From positions 2,232,001 through 2,296,000 of the forward strand of contig NZ_CP135052.1 in the NCBI RefSeq assembly GCF_029193595.2: DNA of 64,000 nt, read 5' to 3'. This DNA comes from Providencia hangzhouensis (lineage in GTDB: Bacteria > Pseudomonadota > Gammaproteobacteria > Enterobacterales > Enterobacteriaceae). How positions within the stretch are numbered: the stretch's first letter is position 1; each line of letters starts with the position of its first letter. A program made the position numbers and the translations under genes. Of this stretch, positions 48,730 to 58,394 are shown piece by piece. The notes under the pieces were generated by a model. It was not told the origin of the DNA. It ran no database searches and saw only the letters and a program-made list of their open reading frames with translations.

Positions 48730-49719
48730 ATGTTAAATAACTCAATGAAAAGCCCTCTGTTATCCGTGAAAGATCTCAGTGTGACATTTGCAACTCAAGA
48801 TGGTGAGGTTACCGCCGTAAACAAATTGAACTTTGAATTAAGTGCGGGGGAAACGCTTGGCATAGTTGGTGAATCAGGCTCAGGAAAATCACAAACTGCT
48901 TTCGCACTCATGGGCTTACTCGCCAAAAATGGCAGAATTAATGGCTCTGCCATGTTTAATGGCCGTGAGATTTTGAATTTAAGAGAAAAAGAATTAAACC
49001 GTATGCGAGCGGAAGAGATTTCAATGATTTTTCAAGACCCAATGACATCATTGAACCCTTATTTGAAAATTGGTACACAGCTGTCGGAAGTTCTCATGTT
49101 ACATAAAGGCATGAGTAAAAGAGAAGCTTTCGAAGAATCAGTTCGTATGTTAGATGCCGTTAAAATGCCTGAAGCACGTAAGCGTATGAATATGTATCCA
49201 CATGAGTTTTCAGGAGGAATGAGACAACGCGTCATGATTGCAATGGCCCTGTTATGCCAACCAAAGCTGTTAATTGCTGACGAACCCACGACAGCACTTG
49301 ATGTGACTGTACAAGCGCAAATCATGACGTTGCTCAATGAGTTAAAACAAGAGTTTGATACTGCAATTATTTTGATCACCCACGACCTTGGGGTCGTCGC
49401 AGGGGTATGTGATAAAGTCCTAGTGATGTATGCAGGACGCACGATGGAGTACGGTACTGCGAAGGATATCTTTTATCATCCATCTCATCCATATTCACTT
49501 GGCTTGTTAGCTGCTGTTCCGCGCCTCGATGGTGATGACGAAAGTTTAGCTACCATTCCCGGCAATCCGCCTAATTTATTACGTTTACCCAAAGGCTGCC
49601 CATTTTCACCTCGTTGCCAATATGCAGTTCAGCAATGTGTTGACCAAGAACCTGCATTAACCACATTTGGTCAAACGCGGTTACGTGCCTGCTTTAAGCC
49701 ACTGGAGGAATTGGTATGA
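48730..49719 (+). CDS. oppD: Oligopeptide ABC transporter ATPase OppD
   Basis: 329 residues from ATG 48730 with gaggg RBS; a longer frame overlaps oppC and lacks homology. Walker A GESGSGKSQ, signature SGGMRQRVMIAMALL, Walker B LLIADEPTTALD and H-loop ITHDLG. The C-terminal oligopeptide-transporter extension includes CPFSPRCQYAVQQC, a cysteine cluster that can bind iron-sulfur in relatives. It energises OppBC together with OppF. Its TGA overlaps the oppF ATG. Confidence 0.96.
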   Translation: MLNNSMKSPLLSVKDLSVTFATQDGEVTAVNKLNFELSAGETLGIVGESGSGKSQTAFALMGLLAKNGRINGSAMFNGREILNLREKELNRMRAEEISMIFQDPMTSLNPYLKIGTQLSEVLMLHKGMSKREAFEESVRMLDAVKMPEARKRMNMYPHEFSGGMRQRVMIAMALLCQPKLLIADEPTTALDVTVQAQIMTLLNELKQEFDTAIILITHDLGVVAGVCDKVLVMYAGRTMEYGTAKDIFYHPSHPYSLGLLAAVPRLDGDDESLATIPGNPPNLLRLPKGCPFSPRCQYAVQQCVDQEPALTTFGQTRLRACFKPLEELV

Positions 49720-50717
49720 GTACCCATGAAAATAGGCCAGTTTTACTCGAAGTGAATGACCTTAAAGTCCATTTTGAGATTCGAGATAAAAAACAGTGGT
49801 TTTGGCAACCAAACAAAAGCCTTAAAGCGGTAGATGGCGTAACACTTCGTTTATATGAAGGTGAAACATTAGGTGTAGTCGGGGAATCAGGGTGCGGTAA
49901 ATCCACTTTTGCTCGAGCACTTATTGGGTTAGTTAAAGCAACGGATGGTACGGTAAGTTGGCTGGGGCAGAATTTATTAGGTAAAACTGATAAAGAGTGG
50001 CGCAGTGTTCGCAGTGATATTCAAATGATTTTCCAAGATCCACTGGCTTCGCTTAATCCGCGAATGACCATCGGTGACATTATCGCTGAGCCATTAAAAA
50101 CCTATCATCCTAAAATGCCACCATCACAAATCACAGAAAAAGTGAAAAAAATGATGATGCGGGTTGGCTTATTACCAAATTTGATTAACCGCTACCCCCA
50201 TGAGTTTTCGGGAGGGCAATGCCAGCGTATTGGTATCGCAAGAGCATTGATTTTAGAACCTAAACTCGTGATTTGCGATGAGCCAGTTTCTGCATTAGAC
50301 GTGTCAATTCAAGCACAAGTTGTTAATTTATTGCAAGAGTTACAACGCGAAATGAAATTATCGCTAATCTTTATCGCGCACGATTTGGCGGTTGTTAAGC
50401 ATATTTCTGACCGTGTCTTAGTGATGTACTTGGGGCATGCCGTAGAGCTTGGTACCTATGATGAGGTATACAATAATCCCTTACATCCTTATACACGCGC
50501 ATTGATGTCAGCAGTGCCTGTTCCTGATCCCGATAAAGAAAAAAATAAGGTAATAGAGCTTCTAGAGGGTGAATTGCCATCACCCATTAACCCACCTTCA
50601 GGTTGCGTATTTAGAACCCGTTGCCCATTAGCGGATGAAGAGTGTGCAAAAACAAGGCCATTATTAGAAGGGAGTTTCAAACATGCGGTGTCTTGTTTGA
50701 AAATTGACCCATTGTGA
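49716..50717 (+). CDS. oppF: Oligopeptide ABC transporter ATPase OppF
   Basis: 333 residues (E. coli 334). Walker A GESGCGKSTFARALIG, signature SGGQCQRIGIARALIL, Walker B LVICDEPVSALD, H-loop IAHDLAVV, and the C-terminal cysteine extension CVFRTRCPLADEEC. It starts at ATG 49716 overlapping the oppD stop (ATGA), so the two ATPases are translationally coupled. It is the last gene of the oppA-oppA-BCDF operon. Confidence 0.97.
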   Translation: MSTHENRPVLLEVNDLKVHFEIRDKKQWFWQPNKSLKAVDGVTLRLYEGETLGVVGESGCGKSTFARALIGLVKATDGTVSWLGQNLLGKTDKEWRSVRSDIQMIFQDPLASLNPRMTIGDIIAEPLKTYHPKMPPSQITEKVKKMMMRVGLLPNLINRYPHEFSGGQCQRIGIARALILEPKLVICDEPVSALDVSIQAQVVNLLQELQREMKLSLIFIAHDLAVVKHISDRVLVMYLGHAVELGTYDEVYNNPLHPYTRALMSAVPVPDPDKEKNKVIELLEGELPSPINPPSGCVFRTRCPLADEECAKTRPLLEGSFKHAVSCLKIDPL

Positions 50718-50788
50718 TTGTTTTCTCATGATGGGCGAAAGGGAATGGTGTCTAGGGGGCTTCTACTTTAATTAATCCAAAAGGGACG

Positions 50789-50816
50789 AAAAAGGGACGA
50801 AATGTCCCTTTTAATC
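50789..50816. terminator. Bidirectional terminator between opp and yciU
   Basis: Stem AAAAGGGAC/GTCCCTTTT with a 5-nt loop. The left arm lies in a direct repeat (aaaagggacgaa twice, from 50779), so an alternative partner for the right arm is available. Confidence 0.85.
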
Positions 50817-50818
50817 AA

Positions 50819-51151
50819 CTATTTCTTCCAAAAAATATGGTGAAACGGTTTAGAAGGGTGGCGGCTAATTAATACGCGAGCAAAAATATCGTCTAATTCG
50901 GCATCCGGGCTTTGAGCTAATCCAATAACCACTTCACTTAATTGGTTTAAATTAAGCTCTTCAGTAATCATCTCTTGCCAATTAAGGGTAACAGGAACAA
51001 TTTCTGCGGCACCTAACTCTTCAAACTGCAAAGCAAAAATTAATTGGTCAGCGGGCTCTAAATTATCCATTGCCCCTTCAAGAAAAAGGTCATAAGCCAT
51101 TTCAATGATGTCATCTTCATCGATTAAAGGTGTATTTTGTATTTCAGTCAT
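50819..51151 (-). CDS. yciU: DUF440 acidic protein YciU (putative dsDNA mimic)
   Basis: 110 residues (E. coli 109), strongly acidic: DEDDIIEMAYDLFLEGAMDNLEPAD and SEVVIGLAQSPDAELDDIFARVLI. The Haemophilus homologue HI1450 has a charge pattern resembling double-stranded DNA; the biological role is unsettled. It begins 22 bp after the cls stop and is co-transcribed with it, as in E. coli. Confidence 0.93.
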   Translation of the reverse strand: MTEIQNTPLIDEDDIIEMAYDLFLEGAMDNLEPADQLIFALQFEELGAAEIVPVTLNWQEMITEELNLNQLSEVVIGLAQSPDAELDDIFARVLISRHPSKPFHHIFWKK

Positions 51152-51173
51152 GACCTTTCCTAATTAACTTAAT

Positions 51174-52634
51174 TTATAACAATGGGCTAAAGAAGTAGCA
51201 AATGCGTTCAACGACACGGTTCCAGAACGGACGTTGTTCCCATTCTTCAATTTCTAAACGAGTTGAACGCGCAATATAATCATACTGAACTAGCGTGAGA
51301 TCGCTACCAAAACTTTTATCATCAATGACCACTGTTATTTCAAAATTGAGCCATAAACTGCGCATATCAAGATTTACTGAACCAACAAGGCTAAGCTCGC
51401 CATCAACCAAAACACTCTTCGTGTGTAATAAACCATCTTCAAATTGATAAATCTTAACACCAGCAGCTAATAATTCACTGTAAAATGAGCGGCTTGCCCA
51501 GCGAACAAGGAATGAGTCATTCTGCCTTGGCATAATAATACTGACGTCGACACCTCGCATTGCTGCTGTACAAATTGCATGCAAAAGGTCATCACTAGGC
51601 ACAAAATAAGGGGTGGTCATGATCAGTTGTTTGCGCGCAGAGAACATCGCGGTCATCAGTGACTGTTGAATCAACTCATCAGGGAAGCCCGGTCCTGAGG
51701 CGATAATTTGTGTTGTATGCCCATTCGCTTGTTCAAAAGGCATAATATTACTGTCAGGCGGTGGTGGGAGTACGCGTTGGCCGGTTTCCATTTCCCAGTC
51801 AAAAGCATACACAATACCTAATGTGGTACTCACAGGGCCTTCCATACGTACTAAAATGTCAACCCATTCACCAACCCCTGAATCTTGTTTAAAATAACGA
51901 GGGTCAACCATATTCATACTGCCTGTATATGAAATATAGTTATCGATAACCACTATTTTACGATGTTGACGTAAATCCATTCGACGCAAGAAGAAACGCA
52001 TCAAATTAACTTTTAATGATTCTACAAACTCAATACCTGCAGCACGCATTTTTTCGGGGTAATCGCTACGGAAAAAATGCCAACTTCCCGCGGAGTCCAC
52101 CATAATCCGGCACTTAACACCGCGTTTAGCGGCATTAAGTAAGGCTTCGGTAACACCGTCGACTAAACCACCCGGTTGCCAAATATAGAAGACCATTTCA
52201 ATCGAGTGCTGGGCATTGTTGATGTCATTGACTATCGCTTTTAATGAGTCTTCACAGGTAGTTAAAAGTTGAATTCTATTACCTTTAACACCAGCAATAC
52301 CCTGGCGCTTTTCAACTAACTGAAATAATGGTTCAGCGACGGGGCTATTATCAGTGGCGAAGATATGTTTTGAAGTTCGTAAGTTTTCTAACCATGTCGC
52401 GACGGAAGGCCACATATCATGAGCTTTATCGACTCGACGTTTACCGAGGTGAAGTTCACCGAAGGCGACATAGGCAATAATCCCGACTAATGGCAGAATA
52501 TAAATGATCAGGAGCCATGTCATGGCTGAGGTGACCGGCCTTCTTTTGACTAAAATGCGGACTGTAATTGCTGCAATAATTAGCCAATATAGGAAGAACA
52601 GAAGCCAACTCATAAGTGTATAGACGGTTGCCAT
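51174..52634 (-). CDS. clsA: Cardiolipin synthase A
   Basis: 486 residues (E. coli 486). Two N-terminal membrane helices (about 8-28 and 40-58) precede two phospholipase-D domains. The HKD motifs read [18 protein letters not shown] and [18 protein letters not shown]. It condenses two phosphatidylglycerol molecules to cardiolipin in the inner membrane. The operon with yciU is conserved. The 287-bp upstream region toward yciY is AT-rich. Confidence 0.97.
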   Translation of the reverse strand: MATVYTLMSWLLFFLYWLIIAAITVRILVKRRPVTSAMTWLLIIYILPLVGIIAYVAFGELHLGKRRVDKAHDMWPSVATWLENLRTSKHIFATDNSPVAEPLFQLVEKRQGIAGVKGNRIQLLTTCEDSLKAIVNDINNAQHSIEMVFYIWQPGGLVDGVTEALLNAAKRGVKCRIMVDSAGSWHFFRSDYPEKMRAAGIEFVESLKVNLMRFFLRRMDLRQHRKIVVIDNYISYTGSMNMVDPRYFKQDSGVGEWVDILVRMEGPVSTTLGIVYAFDWEMETGQRVLPPPPDSNIMPFEQANGHTTQIIASGPGFPDELIQQSLMTAMFSARKQLIMTTPYFVPSDDLLHAICTAAMRGVDVSIIMPRQNDSFLVRWASRSFYSELLAAGVKIYQFEDGLLHTKSVLVDGELSLVGSVNLDMRSLWLNFEITVVIDDKSFGSDLTLVQYDYIARSTRLEIEEWEQRPFWNRVVERICYFFSPLL

Positions 52635-52921
52635 AACGGGTCAGATGCCTCACTGATAAGAAAAAGGTTCAAAAAAAGATAGTTTAGCTAAAAAAACTGT
52701 TAGTAAAATATCAACTTAATAGAATTTAGCAAAATTCTGCAGTAAAAGCTTCGTGAAATAGAGTAATTTGTTAGGAAAAATAGTTTTGTTAATTGATTTT
52801 ATCATCATGAAATTAAAAGCAGTGCACCGAAATGACATAAAAAGTTCCTCTTGGTTCTTTTTTTCAAAGGAATATAATATTTTTTTCTAATAGTTTTTAG
52901 ACGATAAAAGGACACAATTAA

Positions 52922-53095
52922 ATGAGACGTAGTAGGCATGAAGTAGGGCGTTGGCGTATGTTAAGACAATCCCTACGTCGCCGTAGACGCTGGCTAGAAG
53001 GGCATTCAAGGCGAAACATGCGCATCTATGCAATGCGTAAAATTGACATTTACCATCGTCGGCATTCCCTGCTTTTTACCCAATGGATTGAGTAA
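52922..53095 (+). CDS. yciY: Small Arg-rich protein YciY
   Basis: 57 residues, beginning MRRSRHEVGRWRML and ending SLLFTQWIE. It has about 20 arginines, including five in a row. It matches what I remember of E. coli YciY (57 residues; RSRTEVGRWRM..., WLEGQSRRNMRI) in length, order and position between cls and tonB. RBS aaaggacacaatta precedes the ATG. Function unknown; a nucleic-acid or ribosome contact would suit the charge, but that is speculation. It is divergent from cls. Confidence 0.88.
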   Translation: MRRSRHEVGRWRMLRQSLRRRRRWLEGHSRRNMRIYAMRKIDIYHRRHSLLFTQWIE

Positions 53096-53145
53096 GGTTA
53101 TTACAGCGTACACTCACATTTTTCACTTTGTATGACAAACCTTAT

Positions 53146-53168
53146 TGAATATGATTGCTATTTGCATT
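53146..53168 (+). promoter_or_regulatory. Fur-box-like sequence in the tonB promoter
   Basis: TGATTGCTATTTGCA (53152-53166) shares the outer TGAT...CA halves and central ATT with the 7-1-7 Fur consensus (9 of 14). The wider stretch around TTGAATATGATTGCTATTTGC closely resembles the E. coli tonB promoter as I recall it, which Fur represses. Confidence 0.55.
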
Positions 53169-53222
53169 TAAACTATCAGTCATATTCTTTTTTGGTAGAC
53201 AGGTGTAGGGTAGAAATTGCAT

Positions 53223-53942
53223 ATGCGTTGGATGCGTTGGACTTTAATTATCGTCGTTTCATTATCTATTCATGCGGGTCTTGCAATGGCATGGATTTTT
53301 AATCAACCTAACTTGGTCAGAGACCCTGAACCATTGACGATTTCTATGATTGCTTTTGCCGCCCCTGAGCCTGCTTCTGAGCCCGTTGAGCAGGTTGAAA
53401 CACTGGTAGAGCCAGAACCAGAGCCCGTTATAGAACCTGAACCCGAACCGGTAGTTGAACCTGTTATTGCATTACCCAAGAAGAAACCTGAGGTAAAGAA
53501 AAAGCCTAAGCCAAAACAGGAAGAAAAGAAAAAAATTAAAGAAGATGTTAAGCCAGTTGAAAAGCAATTGGCGATGAATAATCTTAAATCAGACGTTACT
53601 GCGCCGAAAACGAATAACAGTCCAATTAAAACTGCAAACAATACAGGGGCAAGTAATAGTCAATCGACTAAGAAAGGCGGCCCGAGGGCTCTGCATAAAC
53701 AAGCTCCTTCCTATCCTGAACGCGCGCGTCGCTTAGGTAAAGAAGGATATGTGAAAGTTCGTTATGATATTGATGATGGTGGACGAGTGACAAATATTGA
53801 ATTTGTCGAAGCCTCACCTAAAGGTTTATTCGAGCGGGATGTTAAACGTGCAATGAACCGTTGGACTTTTGAAAAGCAACCTGCAAAAGGCTACGTGACT
53901 GAAATTTATTTCAAATTAGATGGCACTGTTAGCCAAGTCTAA
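53223..53942 (+). CDS. tonB: Energy-transducing protein TonB
   Basis: 239 residues from ATG 53223. An in-frame TTG at 53217 has better spacing to AGGG and would add two residues. The N-terminal membrane anchor contains the S13-x3-H17 pair equivalent to S16/H20 of E. coli, which couples to ExbBD. A long Pro-rich periplasmic spacer of Glu-Pro then Lys-Pro repeats spans about 46-105. The C-terminal domain carries SYPERARRLGKEGYVKVRYDI and the final VTEIYFKLDGTVSQV. It energises outer-membrane siderophore and B12 receptors. Monocistronic with a strong shared terminator. Confidence 0.96.
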   Translation: MRWMRWTLIIVVSLSIHAGLAMAWIFNQPNLVRDPEPLTISMIAFAAPEPASEPVEQVETLVEPEPEPVIEPEPEPVVEPVIALPKKKPEVKKKPKPKQEEKKKIKEDVKPVEKQLAMNNLKSDVTAPKTNNSPIKTANNTGASNSQSTKKGGPRALHKQAPSYPERARRLGKEGYVKVRYDIDDGGRVTNIEFVEASPKGLFERDVKRAMNRWTFEKQPAKGYVTEIYFKLDGTVSQV

Positions 53943-53962
53943 TGGTTAACATTAGGTTGTAT

Positions 53963-53996
53963 AAAAAAGCACCACAGCAATGATGGTGCTTTTTAG
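53963..53996. terminator. Bidirectional terminator between tonB and yciA
   Basis: 11-bp stem AAAAAGCACCA/TGGTGCTTTTT with a 9-nt loop. Confidence 0.92.
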
Positions 53997-54024
53997 TTTT
54001 TACATAATGAGTGGAGCTAAAAAC

Positions 54025-54459
54025 TTATGCTTTGTTAGTTTTTTGATCTGAACTCGCTAACTGAAAATGTTGTTTTTCTTTGGGTAATGAACGTGAGGTA
54101 CTATCATCATTAACTGCGACATAAGTAAATACCGCATCAGTAGCACGGTAACGTTGCCCAACAGGCTCCGTTGCGACTTTTTTTACCCAAACTTCAATAT
54201 TAATGGTAATTGAGCTTTTTCCTGTTTTTAAGCAACGTGCATAGCAGCAAACAACATCACCAACTGCAACGGGCTTTTGAAACTTAATGCCATTAACTGC
54301 CACAGTAACAACTCGTCCGAGCGCTATTTCTTTTGCTAAGATAGCCCCACCAATGTCCATTTGTGACATTAACCAGCCACCAAAAATATCACCATTCGCA
54401 TTAGTATCTGCGGGCATGGCTAATGTACGTAAAACCAACTCACCGTTCGGCAATTGCAT
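54025..54459 (-). CDS. yciA: Acyl-CoA thioesterase YciA
   Basis: 144 residues (E. coli 132; the C-terminus is longer here). Hotdog fold with TLAMPADTNANGDIFGGWLMSQMDIGG, whose Asn-Asp pair is catalytic, and GDVVCCYARCLKTG. It hydrolyses acyl-CoA thioesters of broad chain length in the cytoplasm, possibly buffering CoA pools. It is convergent with tonB, as in E. coli. Confidence 0.95.
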   Translation of the reverse strand: MQLPNGELVLRTLAMPADTNANGDIFGGWLMSQMDIGGAILAKEIALGRVVTVAVNGIKFQKPVAVGDVVCCYARCLKTGKSSITINIEVWVKKVATEPVGQRYRATDAVFTYVAVNDDSTSRSLPKEKQHFQLASSDQKTNKA

Positions 54460-54749
54460 ATCTGACTCTTATTAAAAGGGTTATTACTTTTGATTTTGCA
54501 TTTATAACAAATTACATATGCAATAGTAAACCTGAACCATACAGTTATTGATTGATAATAGCTATTTGATTGAATTGCTGCAAAAATAAGACAAATATGG
54601 TACCCATTATTAATAAACGGCGTCTAATTCTTGGTAAAAAGATCAACTTTTGCAAAGAAAAAGCAAGAAGTGTTTTTTATATTTAGTCAATTGATTGAAT
54701 TGGCTATACTCAATAATATAAATTTTATTGATTAATTTAGAGGTATGAA

Positions 54750-54947
54750 ATGAGATTGTTACTGGCAATATTATTACCTTGGTTGCAATTTTTTACGATA
54801 GGGCGCCCCTTTGCTGGGGTCATTTGCTTAATTCTACAGATCACGTTAATTGGTTGGCTACCCGCTGCCATATGGTCGGTATACGCATTATCACAGTACA
54901 ATACAGATAAAAAAATTGAAAAAGCATTTGGTGACAAGCGCTATTAA
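54750..54947 (+). CDS. Pmp3/YqaE-like small membrane protein
   Basis: 65 residues with two predicted membrane helices (about 3-18 and 22-48) and a charged C-terminus (KKIEKAFGDKRY). The pattern LAILLPWLQFFTIGRPFAGVICL, then GWLPAAIWSVYAL, resembles the YqaE/Pmp3 (UPF0057) proteolipid family, linked in other organisms to membrane potential and salt stress. RBS tagaggtatgaa before ATG. It is an insertion relative to the E. coli order yciA-yciB. Family assignment is moderate. Confidence 0.75.
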   Translation: MRLLLAILLPWLQFFTIGRPFAGVICLILQITLIGWLPAAIWSVYALSQYNTDKKIEKAFGDKRY

Positions 54948-54953
54948 TAAGAA

Positions 54954-54993
54954 AAAAAACCTGCTAATCGATAGACAATTAGCAGGTTTTTAA
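54954..54993. terminator. Bidirectional terminator between the Pmp3-like gene and yciB
   Basis: 13-bp stem AAAACCTGCTAAT/ATTAGCAGGTTTT with a 9-nt loop and T-runs on both strands. Confidence 0.92.
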
Positions 54994-55006
54994 CTCTAAT
55001 TTTTAA

Positions 55007-55564
55007 TTATTCTTCGTGTTTTTCTGCAGGCTCTTTAACCATATTTTTAAAAATATAGACCACACTCAGTACTGTAAATATTAATGTTCCCGCTGTCAGA
55101 CCAAAGACTTTGAAATTCACCCAAATATCTTGCGCCATCCAGAAAGCAACATAAATATTCAGTAATGCGCAGAAAATAAAGAATATTGCCCATGCACTAT
55201 TGAGTTTGTTCCAATAACTATCTGCTAATTTTATTTCTTGATTACTGCCTAACATGCGCTGAATTAGGGGCTTTTCAGTAAACCATTGGCTAAAGAGTAA
55301 TGCGCCAGCAAACGCAGCATAGATGATAGTGACTTTCCATTTAATAAATGCATCACTGTGGAAAATAAGGGTTAACGCAGCAAAACTCATCACAATTGCA
55401 CAGGTGATTTTTGCAACTTTCTCAACTTTTTTATAAATAAGGTAGGTTGCTAATAACGCTAAGGGAGTGGTAACCATTAGTGCGCCACTCGCATAGAAAA
55501 TATCGTATCTTTTATAGACTATAAAAAAGATTACCAAAGGAATAAAATCAATAAGTTGTTTCAT
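55007..55564 (-). CDS. yciB: Inner-membrane septation-related protein YciB
   Basis: 185 residues (E. coli 179) with five or six membrane helices. Conserved blocks are [49 protein letters not shown] and [18 protein letters not shown]. YciB (IspA/IspZ homologue) affects cell-envelope synthesis and interacts with elongation and division proteins; its biochemical role is unclear. In E. coli it is adjacent to yciC; here a SulP gene lies between them. Confidence 0.95.
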   Translation of the reverse strand: MKQLIDFIPLVIFFIVYKRYDIFYASGALMVTTPLALLATYLIYKKVEKVAKITCAIVMSFAALTLIFHSDAFIKWKVTIIYAAFAGALLFSQWFTEKPLIQRMLGSNQEIKLADSYWNKLNSAWAIFFIFCALLNIYVAFWMAQDIWVNFKVFGLTAGTLIFTVLSVVYIFKNMVKEPAEKHEE

Positions 55565-55789
55565 AACAGTGAATACAGCGCCTCAACGTAAAGATAATGG
55601 AGTAGTTTAACCGATTTTGGCTTTAATTGTTAAAAGTTTGCACCTTTTTACCAATAAACATGTTTTGTTACCAATCATATTTGCACTATTTTACGATTAT
55701 TTGACTTACTTCTAGATAAACTTTATTAGTTCGGATATAAGTAATACATAAAATAATTTAACTTGCTAATTTATAGGTACTTTTCTCCC

Positions 55790-57592
55790 ATGATAAAGGC
55801 AAAGCTATTTGTCTGGATGCCAGGTTTAAAAACGCTATTTAACTATCAACGTACAGACTTAGGTCCTGATGTTAAAGCGGGTTTGTCTGTCGCTGCAGTT
55901 GCTTTGCCAGTGGCTATTGCCTATGCCGAATTAATGGGGGTGAATGCCATTGTCGGATTATACTCATGTATTTTACCGATGTTTTTCTATGCGTTATTTG
56001 GTACGTCGAAACAATTGATTATCGGGCCTGATGCCGCAACATGTGCTGTAATTGCAGCCGCAGTCGCACCACTCGCAATGGGGGATGAAACCGTTCGTTG
56101 GCAACTGATTATTGTCATGAGTTTTATGACTGGGGTTTGGTGTTTGATTGCAGCAAGGTTTCGTTTAGGTACCTTTGCTGATTTTTTATCGAGACCGATA
56201 TTGCAAGGTTTATTAAATGGGGTAGCTCTTACGATTATAGTCAGCCAAATCAGTAAAATATTTGGTATTACGACTTTACCTTCAGGGTTTATTGAACGCT
56301 TAATAGCGTTTCCATTAGCGCTAATGGAAACACATATTCCGACATTATTAGTAGCTATTGCAACATTGGTAATCACCTTAGTGATTAAACGAGTAAGGAG
56401 TAAGTGGCCGTCCCTATTAATTGCAATGGTTTTGGCTACAGCAGCCAGTATTCTATTTAATCTTGAGCAATATGGCATTAGCACGGTTGGGGATTTAGGT
56501 GAAGGACTTCCTTATATACCTATGCCTGATTTTCCGCCAGGGTTACTCAGAGATCTTGTCATTCCATCATTAAACTTAGCAGTGATTAGCTTTGTAAGCT
56601 TTATGATGACAGCGCGAAGTTTTGCAAGCAAAAATGGCTATACCGTGGATGCAGACCAAGAATTAAGAGCATTAGGAATGGCAAATATTGCTTCTGCTTT
56701 TGGTCAAGGTTTTGCAGTGAGTGCTGCGAGCAGCCGTACAGCAGTTAATGATATGATGGGAGGGAAAACACAGTTGGTTTCCCTCGTTGCCGCGGTGACC
56801 ATCTTAGCTGTTTTACTTTTTTCTATGAATTTATTGGAATATATCCCTATGCCTGCTTTAGGGATGGTTTTAATTATTTCAACTTATTCCTTGCTCAGTT
56901 TCCGCAGTATTTTATCAATGCGTAAACGCAATAGAGAAGCTTTTTTCTTATGTGTTTTTACTTTATGCGCAGTGTTGGTAGTTGGTTTGATTAGTGGTGT
57001 AGGCTTAGCCGTTTTATTAGGTTTATTACAGTTTATCCGAATTATATTTAGGCCAACAGATCAACTATTAGGCGTTGATGAGCATGGTATGTTGCACTCG
57101 ATGACATCAGAAAATGATATTCAAGAAGTTGATGGTGTCCTAATTTATCGTTTCAATTCTCCGCTTACCTATTTTAATGTGAATTACTTTAAAGAGCGGC
57201 TAAATAAACATTTAGATAATCAACGTAAAAGACCCGCTTGGGTGATTGTTGATGCTGCTGTCAGCTTTACGCATAATGATGTGAGCGTATTTTCCACATT
57301 GAATGATATTGTGACATCTTTGAAGGCGAAAGGAGTGACTTTGGTATTAGCTGGGCGTAGAACTTCTCTTAATCGTTGGTTAGAACAAAATAAAATCAAC
57401 CGTTCAGATGATGATTTATTAGTGGTACCGGATATTTATTTTGCGATCCGTTTAATTCAAAGTAAGCAGCAAATTCAAATGAAATGTGTGGAAGAAAGAA
57501 AGACACAAGAGAGCGGGAAGGACCCAGGCTCATTAGAATATGATTGCGAAAATCGAATTAGACCAACGAATATTAACTCAGATAAAGTTTAA
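55790..57592 (+). CDS. SulP-family anion transporter with STAS domain
   Basis: 600 residues from ATG 55790; a TTG nine codons upstream is possible. The membrane domain (about residues 15-410) starts with WMPGLKTLFNYQRTDLGPDVKAGL in the usual SulP style, followed by VAALPVAIAYAE-type helices and GFAVSAASSRTAVNDMMGGKTQ. A C-terminal STAS domain spans about 430-550 (VDGVLIYRFNSPLTYFNVNYF). It transports sulfate, bicarbonate or a dicarboxylate; the substrate cannot be read. It sits between yciB and yciC, where E. coli has no gene. The last 40 residues are a hydrophilic tail. Confidence 0.88.
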   Translation: MIKAKLFVWMPGLKTLFNYQRTDLGPDVKAGLSVAAVALPVAIAYAELMGVNAIVGLYSCILPMFFYALFGTSKQLIIGPDAATCAVIAAAVAPLAMGDETVRWQLIIVMSFMTGVWCLIAARFRLGTFADFLSRPILQGLLNGVALTIIVSQISKIFGITTLPSGFIERLIAFPLALMETHIPTLLVAIATLVITLVIKRVRSKWPSLLIAMVLATAASILFNLEQYGISTVGDLGEGLPYIPMPDFPPGLLRDLVIPSLNLAVISFVSFMMTARSFASKNGYTVDADQELRALGMANIASAFGQGFAVSAASSRTAVNDMMGGKTQLVSLVAAVTILAVLLFSMNLLEYIPMPALGMVLIISTYSLLSFRSILSMRKRNREAFFLCVFTLCAVLVVGLISGVGLAVLLGLLQFIRIIFRPTDQLLGVDEHGMLHSMTSENDIQEVDGVLIYRFNSPLTYFNVNYFKERLNKHLDNQRKRPAWVIVDAAVSFTHNDVSVFSTLNDIVTSLKAKGVTLVLAGRRTSLNRWLEQNKINRSDDDLLVVPDIYFAIRLIQSKQQIQMKCVEERKTQESGKDPGSLEYDCENRIRPTNINSDKV

Positions 57593-57605
57593 AAATAACG
57601 TAAAT

Positions 57606-57633
57606 AAAAAGGTATCAAATGATACCTTTTTAT
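57606..57633. terminator. Bidirectional terminator between the SulP gene and yciC
   Basis: 11-bp stem AAAAAGGTATC/GATACCTTTTT with an AAAT loop. Confidence 0.92.
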
Positions 57634-57641
57634 CAGCGAGA

Positions 57642-58394
57642 TCAATTTTTTGTGATTAGCATATATAAACGATAAAAGTAAATTAAAGCAAATGCGGCTA
57701 CAACATTATTGAGTAAAAAGGAGATACCATTAATCGCAATATGATTCATATTAAGGTTACCCAATAGAACACTGATAAGCATTTGAACGGCCATCCAAAT
57801 TAAAATCATCGGTAAAGCGACACGCCAATTTGCATAAGCCAATTTCCAGCTTTTTCCCATCGCACTAAATGGGTTGGTATTTTCTGTCATTAAAATTGCT
57901 GGCGCTAAGGAAAAACCAATGGCTAGCACGATACCAGGTAGAACCATAATTGTGATGCCTAATTGGATAAGCAGCGAGCAAACGACCAACAGAAGAAACA
58001 TAGAAGGCGCTTTGTTCAGTGATGATGTTATCGCTTGAAGTCCTGTCATATCTTCGCCACGAGACATCCCTGAGATATAGGATAATGTGCCACAAATAAG
58101 GAACAAACTGCCAAGAGTGACGGAGAGAATCAATCCAAAAGAAACACGCAAAATACTACTTTTATCTTCTTCAGATAGATTTAGAATCCAGTCTTGTAAC
58201 CCCGAATTACCAGATTCAATCATTTTACTTTGTGCTTGAGCAAGAACACCTATCATCTGTTCACTAGGGATCATCATCGCATAGATGACAAGGCTTACCA
58301 CGGTGGCTAAGAGCACAATGGTGAGGAGGCCACTCAATTGGTTTTTAAAGAAATTGATACTATCACTGATGAGTGAGTTGGCCGAAATGGACAT
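57642..58394 (-). CDS. yciC: UPF0259 membrane protein YciC
   Basis: 250 residues from ATG 58394 with GGAG seven bases upstream (E. coli 247); a longer in-frame start at 58424 is unlikely. Six hydrophobic segments. Recognisable features are SINFFKNQLSG near the N-terminus, PGIVLAIGFSLAPAILMTE and the C-terminal IYFYRLYMLI. Function unknown. In E. coli the order is yciA-yciB-yciC-ompW, and here yciC remains next to, and divergent from, ompW. Confidence 0.9.
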   Translation of the reverse strand: MSISANSLISDSINFFKNQLSGLLTIVLLATVVSLVIYAMMIPSEQMIGVLAQAQSKMIESGNSGLQDWILNLSEEDKSSILRVSFGLILSVTLGSLFLICGTLSYISGMSRGEDMTGLQAITSSLNKAPSMFLLLVVCSLLIQLGITIMVLPGIVLAIGFSLAPAILMTENTNPFSAMGKSWKLAYANWRVALPMILIWMAVQMLISVLLGNLNMNHIAINGISFLLNNVVAAFALIYFYRLYMLITKN

